A stretch of 64,000 bases of DNA, from the NCBI GenBank assembly GCA_963779805.1, contig CAVZZN010000011.1:62001-126000 (forward strand), read 5' to 3'. A program made the position numbers and the translations under genes. How positions within the stretch are numbered: the first letter of the stretch is position 1; every line of letters starts with the position of its first letter. The notes under the pieces were generated by a model, which saw only the letters and a list, made by a program, of their open reading frames with translations, ran no database searches and was not told where the DNA came from. Below, in pieces: positions 58,257-64,000 of the stretch. The stretch comes from CAIWHR01 sp963779805. GTDB lineage: Bacteria; Pseudomonadota; Gammaproteobacteria; Burkholderiales; Casimicrobiaceae.

Positions 58257-60020
58257 ATGGTCGCAATCGTCGTCGCGGGCGCGGCCCTTGCCGGCGTCCC
58301 GGCGCTGCGGCTTCCCGCCTTCTACGAGTCGTTCCTGTACCTGGTCCTGTTCTGGGTCGTTCTCGCGACGTCGTGGAACATCCTGTCGGGCTACTCGGGC
58401 TATTTCTCGTTCGGCCACGGCGCGTTCTACGGTGCGGGCGTGTACACCACGGCCGTGCTCGCCGGCAAGTTCGACGTGCCATTCCTGTGGACGCTGCCGC
58501 TCGCGGGACTCGCCGCGGCCGCGCTCGGCGTGGGTCTCGGCGCCGTGGTGTTCCGGGTGAAGCGCGTACGCGGGGAGCTGTTCGCGCTGCTCACGCTTGC
58601 CGTGACGTTCGTCCTTGCCACCATCGTGCAGAACACGCCGATCGACGGCGGGCCCGGCATCTACCTCTCCGCCGTTGCCGTGCCCTCCCTTGCCCCGACC
58701 GCGTCCGGCTCGTTCTACGTGATGATGCTGGCCCTCGCGCTGGTCACGCTGCTCATCGCCTACGGGATCGCGAAAGCTCGCCTCGGCATCGGTCTCTTCG
58801 CGATCCACGACGACGAGGATGCCGCCGAGGTGATGGGCGTGCCCACGTTTCGCTACAAGCTCGTCGCCCTCGGCATCTCGTGCGCGCTCGCCGGCATCGC
58901 CGGCGGCATCCAGGCGCTCTTCGTGTCGTACGTGACGACGAACAGCACCTTCAACATCACCGTGCCGCTCACGGTCGTGCTGATGTCCGTGCTGGGCGGC
59001 ACGCGCGTGTGGCTCGGGCCGGCGCTGGGCGCGGCCGCGATCACGGTGCTGCTCTATGCAACCACTGCCGCCGATCAGGCGGTGGCGGGAAAGGCCGTGG
59101 TCGGAGCGGTGCTGCTCGTCGCGGTGCTGTTCCTGCCCGATGGGATGCTGGGCCTGGCGCGTGCGCGGCTGGAACGATTGCGGGCCCGGCGTGCGCGCGC
59201 GGGTGCGCAACGCGAGGTCGCTCGCGCCGACGCGCTTCGCGCCGCCGGCGCAAGCGACGCGCGCACGTCGCGAGCGGCGGGCAGCCGACACGCTCCGGCG
59301 CTCCTCGCCGTGCGCGGCGTGCGCAAGGCGTTTCGCGGCGTGCGCGCGCTCGACGGCATCGATCTCGATGTGCACGACGGCGAGATCCTGGGCGTGCTCG
59401 GGCCGAACGGCTCGGGCAAGTCCACGCTCATCAACGTCGTGAGCGGACATTACCGCGCCGATGCGGGCAGCATCGCGTTTCGCGACCTCGACCTCGCGCG
59501 CCTGCCGGCCCACCGCATCGCGCGTGCCGGCATCGCACGCACGTATCAGATCCCACGTCCGTTCGCGCATCTTTGCGTGCGCGACAACGTAGCGCTCGCC
59601 GCGATGTTCGGTGGCGCAACGCTCGGGGCTGCCGGCGCACGGTTGCAAGCGGATTCGTGGCTCGAGTTCACCGGCCTCGCGGCGCGTGCGGACATGTTGC
59701 CGGGAGCGCTCAACCTGCACCAGACCAAGTTCCTCGAGCTCGCGCGCGCGCTCGCTTCGCGCCCGAAGCTCGTGCTGCTCGACGAGGTGCTGTCGGGACT
59801 GACGCCCGGCGAGATCGACGAGGCCGTCGGCCTGATCCGGCGCATTCGCGACCAGGGCACGACGATCCTCCTGGTCGAGCACGTCATGCGCGTGGTCACG
59901 CAGCTCTCCGATCGCGTCGTGGTGCTCGACCAGGGACGGCTGCTCGCAAGCGGCAGCTTCGACGCGGTGATGGCGCGCAAGGAAGTGGCGATGGCGTACC
60001 TGGGGACGGCGCATGCTTGA
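58257..60020 (+). CDS. fused branched-chain ABC permease-ATPase (LivM-LivG)
   Basis: A 587-aa protein joining a LivM-type permease (residues about 1-300) to a LivG-type ATPase (about 345-587). The permease part has LPAFYESFLYLVLFWVVLATSWNILSGYSGYFSFGHGAFYGAGVY and AIHDDEDAAEVMGVPTFRYKL. The linker is Arg/Ala-rich. The ATPase part has Walker A GPNGSGKST, ARTYQIPRPF, signature LNLHQTKFLELARAL in place of LSGGQ, Walker B LVLLDEVLSGLTPGE and H-loop LVEHVM. The frame is open throughout, the linker is long and the last ATPase residues overlap livF, so this fusion, unlike the ABC-2 one, looks real. The ATG at 58257 follows the livH stop by 14 nt. Confidence 0.88.
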   Translation: MVAIVVAGAALAGVPALRLPAFYESFLYLVLFWVVLATSWNILSGYSGYFSFGHGAFYGAGVYTTAVLAGKFDVPFLWTLPLAGLAAAALGVGLGAVVFRVKRVRGELFALLTLAVTFVLATIVQNTPIDGGPGIYLSAVAVPSLAPTASGSFYVMMLALALVTLLIAYGIAKARLGIGLFAIHDDEDAAEVMGVPTFRYKLVALGISCALAGIAGGIQALFVSYVTTNSTFNITVPLTVVLMSVLGGTRVWLGPALGAAAITVLLYATTAADQAVAGKAVVGAVLLVAVLFLPDGMLGLARARLERLRARRARAGAQREVARADALRAAGASDARTSRAAGSRHAPALLAVRGVRKAFRGVRALDGIDLDVHDGEILGVLGPNGSGKSTLINVVSGHYRADAGSIAFRDLDLARLPAHRIARAGIARTYQIPRPFAHLCVRDNVALAAMFGGATLGAAGARLQADSWLEFTGLAARADMLPGALNLHQTKFLELARALASRPKLVLLDEVLSGLTPGEIDEAVGLIRRIRDQGTTILLVEHVMRVVTQLSDRVVVLDQGRLLASGSFDAVMARKEVAMAYLGTAHA

Positions 60021-60726
60021 GGTGCGCAACCTGCGCGTGCATTACGGCGCCGCGCCCGCGCTGTGGGATGTCTCCATCGCGATCGGCACCGGCGAGCTCG
60101 TGTGCGTGCTCGGCCCGAACGGCGCCGGCAAGAGCACGCTGATCAACACGATCGCGGGGCTGCTGCGCGTGCACAGCGGCAGCATCGCGATGGATGGCCG
60201 GGACCTGTCGCGCCGCCCTCCCCACCGGTTCTGCGCGGCGGGCATCGCCATCGTCCCCGAGGGGCGGCGGCTCTTCACCACGATGACGGTGCGGGAGAAT
60301 CTCGAGCTCGGCAGCTACCTGCCCGACGCGAAGCGAGAGCGAAGCCGCTCGCTCGACTACGTGTGCAACCTCTTCCCTGCGGTGCGCGAGAAGCTCGCGA
60401 GTCCCGCGGGCTCGCTCTCCGGCGGGCAGCAGCAGATGGTGGCGATCGCGCGTGCCCTGATGGCGCGTCCCCGGCTGCTGCTGCTCGACGAGCCGTCGCT
60501 CGGGCTGTCGCCGCTCATCGTGATCGCGATGTTCGACGCGATCCGCGAGGTGCACGCGGCGGGCACGGCGGTGCTGCTCGTGGAGCAAAATGTGACGATG
60601 GCGCTCGAGGCCGCGCAGCGCGCCTATCTGCTCGAGGAAGGCCACACCGTCGCCGAAGGCCCTCCGGAGTCGCTGCTCGCCAACCCCAAGCTGCGCCGAG
60701 CCTACCTCGGCGTCGACACCCCCTGA
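60013..60726 (+). CDS. branched-chain-type ABC ATPase (LivF class)
   Basis: A 237-aa ATPase subunit. Walker A is GPNGAGKST, then GIAIVPEGRRLFTTMTVRENLELG typical of LivF, signature LSGGQQQMVAIARALM, Walker B LLLLDEPSLGLSP and LVEQNV at the H-loop position. It overlaps the fused permease-ATPase by 8 nt, showing translational coupling, and completes the importer. Confidence 0.94.
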   Translation: MLEVRNLRVHYGAAPALWDVSIAIGTGELVCVLGPNGAGKSTLINTIAGLLRVHSGSIAMDGRDLSRRPPHRFCAAGIAIVPEGRRLFTTMTVRENLELGSYLPDAKRERSRSLDYVCNLFPAVREKLASPAGSLSGGQQQMVAIARALMARPRLLLLDEPSLGLSPLIVIAMFDAIREVHAAGTAVLLVEQNVTMALEAAQRAYLLEEGHTVAEGPPESLLANPKLRRAYLGVDTP

Positions 60727-60740
60727 GCAGGAGCCGCCGC

Positions 60741-61322
60741 ATGACCACCGCGATCGAAGTCATCCGCAGCGAGCATCGCGCGCTCGCCGCCGTCCTCAGT
60801 GCGCTGCAGGCATTCGTGGCCGGCGTCGCCGCAGGCCATTACGAGCTCGACTTCGAGCTGCTGCACGCGATGGTCCGCTACATCACCGAAGTGCCCGATC
60901 AGGTCCACCATCCCAAGGAGGACGACTACCTCTTCGTGGCGCTGCGCAAGCGCAGTGCGTCGGCCGTCGCGATCCTCGATGCGCTCCAGGAAGAGCATCG
61001 CACGGTGCACGCGAAGTGGACCGCGCTCGCCCAGGCGCTGGCGGATTTCCAGCGCGCCGGGCCGGCGGGGCTGCCCGCGTTTGCCGCCGCGCTCGATGCC
61101 TACGTCGATTTCCAGTGGCGGCACATGTCGACCGAAGAGCGCGACGTGCTGCCGCTCGCGCGCGAGGCGCTGCTGCCCGAGGATTGGGCGGCGATCGATG
61201 CTGCGTTCGCAGCCAACGACAGCCCGGTGGAAGGTCCCGCCGCGAAGTACCGGCAGCTGTTCATGCGCATCGTGAGCATCGCGCCGGCGCCGCTCGGCGT
61301 GGGTGAGACGAGGGCAGAGTAG
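60741..61322 (+). CDS. hemerythrin/HHE domain protein
   Basis: A 193-aa helical protein with one HHE cation-binding domain. Likely di-iron ligands are His12 in VIRSEHRAL, the His and Glu of VHHPKEDDYLF, His in LQEEHRTVH, and His and Glu in FQWRHMSTEERDVLP. Such proteins bind oxygen or NO or sense iron and oxygen. The ATG lies 14 nt after the livF stop with a GGAG upstream, so it is probably the last gene of the transporter operon. If the operon feeds an oxygenase, an oxygen-handling role is conceivable, but that is speculation. Confidence 0.88.
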   Translation: MTTAIEVIRSEHRALAAVLSALQAFVAGVAAGHYELDFELLHAMVRYITEVPDQVHHPKEDDYLFVALRKRSASAVAILDALQEEHRTVHAKWTALAQALADFQRAGPAGLPAFAAALDAYVDFQWRHMSTEERDVLPLAREALLPEDWAAIDAAFAANDSPVEGPAAKYRQLFMRIVSIAPAPLGVGETRAE

Positions 61323-61349
61323 CCCCCGTGTCCATGCGCAGGCGCGGGC

Positions 61350-61908
61350 TCACACCCGCCGGAACATGGTCCGCTTGGTGTTGCGAAACGTCGGACGCAC
61401 CCGATCGCTCCACGCCGACCGACGCACCGCGAGCCACGGCGGACTGCCGAGGGTCTCGGGGCGCGTGAGGTCGTAGCAGGCGTAGTAGCGCGGGTGCGTG
61501 TCGATGTCGCGGAAGCGCATGGCACGCACGGTTCCCGGAACCGAGGCCAGCCCCGGCAGGTGCTCGCGGTCGTACCACGCATTGAAATCCTCTTCCCGAT
61601 CCGCAAGCACGTCGGTTTCGACGATGTAGTGGTACGGCGCCGCCTCGTGCGCCGAAGCGCCCGGCACGTCGGCAAGCAGCAGCAGGCGCGCCACCGTCAC
61701 GCCCGGCAGCGCGCCCAGGGCGGCGCGCAGGCGCTCCTGTGCTTGCGCGCGCGAGGCGCGACGCGTCGGCGTACGCGTATGCCTCGTCGCCGTCGATGGC
61801 GTGATAGAGCCGCAGCTCCCCACCGGCACCCGTCGCGTTGCGCAACGCCGCAAGCGCGTCGTCCTGCGTCCGCCGAAACTTCGCGAGCAGCGCGTCCACG
61901 CCGCTCAT
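61350..61908 (-). CDS. EthD/dimeric alpha-beta barrel-like protein, frameshifted
   Basis: About 186 aa. The C-terminal half resembles a dimeric alpha-beta barrel: YHYIVETDVLADREEDFNAWYDREHLPGLASVPGTVRAMRFRD with the typical WYDxEHLP. It ends PPWLAVRRSAWSDRVRPTFRNTKRTMFRRV. The N-terminal half has RLYHAIDGDEAYAYADASR. The two halves are in different frames, joined near 61750 in a GCGCGC stretch by one extra base. The start overlaps the stop of the CMD gene (ATGA). Related proteins act on small aromatic or polyketide-like ligands; the function here is unknown. Confidence 0.72.
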
Positions 61909-62445
61909 CGATGCACGAGATTCAGTGCCACGAGAAAGCGCGACACCATGTTGTACGCCGCGACCGTGGTCACCACCTCGACCACCTCGCGCGGATCGAA
62001 GCGCGCGCGAACGCGATCCATCAGCGCATCGGGGACCTCGATGTCGCGGGTCATGGCGTCGGCGAGCTCGAGCACCAGTCGCTCGTCGTCGTCGAATGCA
62101 TCGACGCTCTCCCCTGCCGACGCCATGCGCCGCAGCGCATCGATCTTCGCCTGCGCGACGCCCGCCTTCAACGCGTGCGGAACGTGCGCCTCGAACTCGA
62201 ACGACGCGCGGTTCAGCACGGCGACGCGAAGGATGATCAGCTCGCGCAGATGCGCGGGCACGAGCGTCTGGTTGCGCACCGCGGTCAGCAGCTTCTCCCA
62301 GCCGCTCGCGATCGGGGGGCTGTTGCAGCAGCGCCTGATACAGCAGCGAGATGCGGCCGCGCTCGGCCATGATCGAGCGCTCGACCTCGGCGAGCTCGGG
62401 CCGGGTGCCGGGCTGCACCAGCGGAATTCGCGTCTGTTCGCTCAT
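61905..62445 (-). CDS. carboxymuconolactone decarboxylase-family protein, frameshifted in C run
   Basis: About 180 aa of the CMD/AhpD fold. Family stretches are LTAVRNQTLVPAHLRELIILRVAVLNRASFEFEAHVPHALKAGVAQAKIDALR and DERLVLELADAMTRDIEVPDALMDRVRARFDPREVVEVVTTVAAYNMVSRFLVALNLV. The CxxC of AhpD peroxidases is absent; Glu and His in FEFEAHVPHA are the likely active-site residues. The frame breaks at 62314-62319, where the minus strand has six Cs and five restore QQPPIASGWEKLL. It lies in an operon after the SDR and Bug genes. The substrate is unknown. Confidence 0.83.
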
Positions 62446-62470
62446 CGCGGGCTCCGTGAGGGCGTCGTGG

Positions 62471-63439
62471 TCAGCTGTCGGGCGTGATCTTCTTCGCCTT
62501 GATCAGCTTGTCCCACTTCTCGGTGTCGTGCTTGAGGAGCACCGTGAGCTCCTGCGGCGACGATGGCGACGGCACCGCCCCGCTCGCGAGCAGCTTTTCG
62601 TGGACCGCCGGCGCGGCGAGCGTCTTGCGCACCGCTGCGTTGAGGGCTGCAATCACGGCCGGCGGTGTCTTCGCAGGCGCGAACAGCGCATACCAGTTGT
62701 TGGTGTCCACGCCCGGGATGCCTTGCTCGGCGAGGGTGCGCACGTTCGGCAGCTGCGGATGCCGCTTGGATGCCGCGATGCCGATCGCCCTGAGCTTGCC
62801 CCCCTTCACGTGCCCGATCAGGCCGGGGATGTCGCCGAAGAATGCGGCGACCTGTCCGCCGAGCAGGTCCGTGATGGCCGGCGCGGCGCCCTTGTACGGC
62901 ACGTGCAGCAGGTTGGCCTTGGTCGCGTCGGCGAGCTGCTCCATCGCGAGGTGGGGAATGCTGCCGATGCCGGTCGACGCGATCGGAACCGGCTGCGCCG
63001 ACTTCTTCGCGTTGGCCACGAACTCGGCCGCGTCCTTCGCGGGGTTGTCGACGTTCACCACCAGCAGCTCGTCGTTGTCGACGACCAGGGACACGGGCGC
63101 GAAGTCGCGCTGCATGTCGTACGGGAGCTTGTCGTAGAGCACCGGATTGATGGCCGCCGCGCCGACGCTCGTGAGCCACAGCGTGGTGCCGTCGGGCGCC
63201 GATTGGGCGACGTACTGCGCACCGATCGCGCCGTTGCCGCCCGGCTTGTTCTCGATGACCACACGCGTGTTGAGCTCCTTGCCGAGCTGCTCGGAGATGG
63301 ACCGCGCCACGAAATCGACGGGGCCTCCGGCAGGAAACGCCACCACGATGCGCGTGACCTTCTCCTGCGCCAGGGCAGGTGAGGCGACGAGCGCGCCGGC
63401 AACGGCGACGGCGAGGACGGCGGCAAGGCTTCGAATCAT
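62471..63439 (-). CDS. Bug/TctC-type periplasmic solute receptor
   Basis: A 322-aa receptor with a signal peptide (ALVASPALA/QEK) preceded by GGGAGG at about 6 nt. Family stretches are VTRIVVAFPAGGPVDFVARSISEQL, VVIENKPGGNGAIGAQYVAQSAPDGTTL, IASTGIGSIPHLAMEQL, VPYKGAAPAITDLLGGQVAAFFGD and QLPNVRTLAEQGIPGVD. It is encoded between an SDR dehydrogenase and a CMD-family gene, again without TctA/TctB genes. It is the third Bug paralogue in the window. Confidence 0.92.
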   Translation of the reverse strand: MIRSLAAVLAVAVAGALVASPALAQEKVTRIVVAFPAGGPVDFVARSISEQLGKELNTRVVIENKPGGNGAIGAQYVAQSAPDGTTLWLTSVGAAAINPVLYDKLPYDMQRDFAPVSLVVDNDELLVVNVDNPAKDAAEFVANAKKSAQPVPIASTGIGSIPHLAMEQLADATKANLLHVPYKGAAPAITDLLGGQVAAFFGDIPGLIGHVKGGKLRAIGIAASKRHPQLPNVRTLAEQGIPGVDTNNWYALFAPAKTPPAVIAALNAAVRKTLAAPAVHEKLLASGAVPSPSSPQELTVLLKHDTEKWDKLIKAKKITPDS

Positions 63440-63471
63440 GAGGAACCTCCCGGGAAGAGGTTGATGAGGCT

Positions 63472-64000
63472 TCAGTCGCAACGCACGGTCATGCCGCCGT
63501 CGACCACGATTTCCGTTCCGGTGACGAAGCGCGCTTCGTCGGAGGCGAGGAACAGCACGGCCGCGGCGGTATCGCGGCCGTCGCCCATGAAGCCCAGCGG
63601 AATGCGCGCCACGCGCTGGCGCAGCAGGGCCTCCACATCGCCGCCGGCGCGCTGCCTGGCGAGCCGTGCCTCGACCATCGGCGTGTGCAGCTGGCCGGGC
63701 ACGACGCAGTTCACGCGTATGCCCTTGCTCGCGTATTGCACGGCGACGACGCGCGAGAGCTGAATGACGCCGGCCTTGGTCGCGGCATACGCCACCTGGG
63801 CCGCACCCGTCCAGCGCAGGCCCGACGTCGACGAGACGTTGACGATCGCGCCCGCACCCTGCCGCTCCATGATCGGCAGCACGTGCTTGCAGGTGAGGAA
63901 CACGCTCTTGAGGTTGAAGTCGACCTGCGCGTCGAACACGTCCTCGCTCATCTCGACGGGGCCGCCGGCGGCCGAGCCGCCGACGTTGTTGACCAGCACG
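63472..64000 (-). CDS. short-chain dehydrogenase/reductase, N-terminus outside window
   Basis: The last about 175 residues of an NAD(P)-dependent SDR. Visible are NNVGGS (the NNAG position), catalytic Asn in VDFNLKSVF, Ser in VNVSSTSG, and the YAATKAG Tyr-x3-Lys pair. The C-terminal GIRVNCVVPGQLHTPM and FVTGTEIVVDGG follow. The glycine-rich cofactor motif lies beyond base 64000. It is the first visible gene of the SDR-Bug-CMD-EthD-like operon, probably oxidising a hydroxylated substrate. Confidence 0.9.
   Translation of the reverse strand, partial: VLVNNVGGSAAGGPVEMSEDVFDAQVDFNLKSVFLTCKHVLPIMERQGAGAIVNVSSTSGLRWTGAAQVAYAATKAGVIQLSRVVAVQYASKGIRVNCVVPGQLHTPMVEARLARQRAGGDVEALLRQRVARIPLGFMGDGRDTAAAVLFLASDEARFVTGTEIVVDGGMTVRCD

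Overview
The window is about 64 kb of very GC-rich bacterial DNA. The rRNA operon order (16S, tRNA-Ile, tRNA-Ala, 23S, 5S), the form of its sequences and the many Bug/TctC-type periplasmic receptors point to a betaproteobacterium, most likely near the Burkholderiales. I cannot name the genus. There are no insertion sequences, phage genes or CRISPR arrays.

Layout. 1-915: the end of a GT2 glycosyltransferase. 985-6512: a complete rrn operon on the minus strand with promoter, two boxA antitermination sites and terminator. 6658-9279: a lipid A acyltransferase, a divergent phosphopantetheinyl transferase, a small cytochrome c and a two-CBS protein. 9487-13285: two secreted proteins with related C-terminal tails; the large one has 12 NHL repeats and 6 FG-GAP-like repeats. 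13290-25488: a surface-polysaccharide locus with GDP-D,D-heptose genes (gmhB, hddC, hddA), two methyltransferases, a GT4, a 1572-aa multidomain protein and the exporter pair Wzt/Wzm. 25627-27106: a small alarmone hydrolase and two unknown genes. 27413-33946: an isochorismatase-like hydrolase and a dipeptide-type ABC importer. 34058-39929: a PAS protein, a large modular M11-like metalloprotease and a secreted beta-propeller. 40003-64000: catabolic and transport genes: TrpB2, an SHP/DHC/b561 haem operon, HMG-CoA-lyase-like and CoA-transferase genes, an IlvD/Edd dehydratase, a ThDP enzyme, an amidohydrolase with a divergent LysR, three Bug receptors, an ABC-2 exporter, a two-domain VOC protein, a Liv-type importer with a fused permease-ATPase, a hemerythrin and a truncated SDR.

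The most interesting system is the polysaccharide locus. The 1572-aa protein appears to join a WbdD-like methyltransferase, a kinase-like domain and a long coiled coil to a GT2 and a WbsX-type domain. Its start overlaps the end of a Wzt that carries a C-terminal carbohydrate-binding domain. This suggests that chain extension, length control, end-capping and export are coupled around one protein.

A second pattern affects the whole annotation. About twelve genes are broken by single-base frame changes, almost all of them equivalent to +1 insertions, and some lie in homopolymers. The amino-acid sequence continues normally in the new frame. This looks like residual assembly error rather than gene decay, so these genes are listed at full span with the shift position given.
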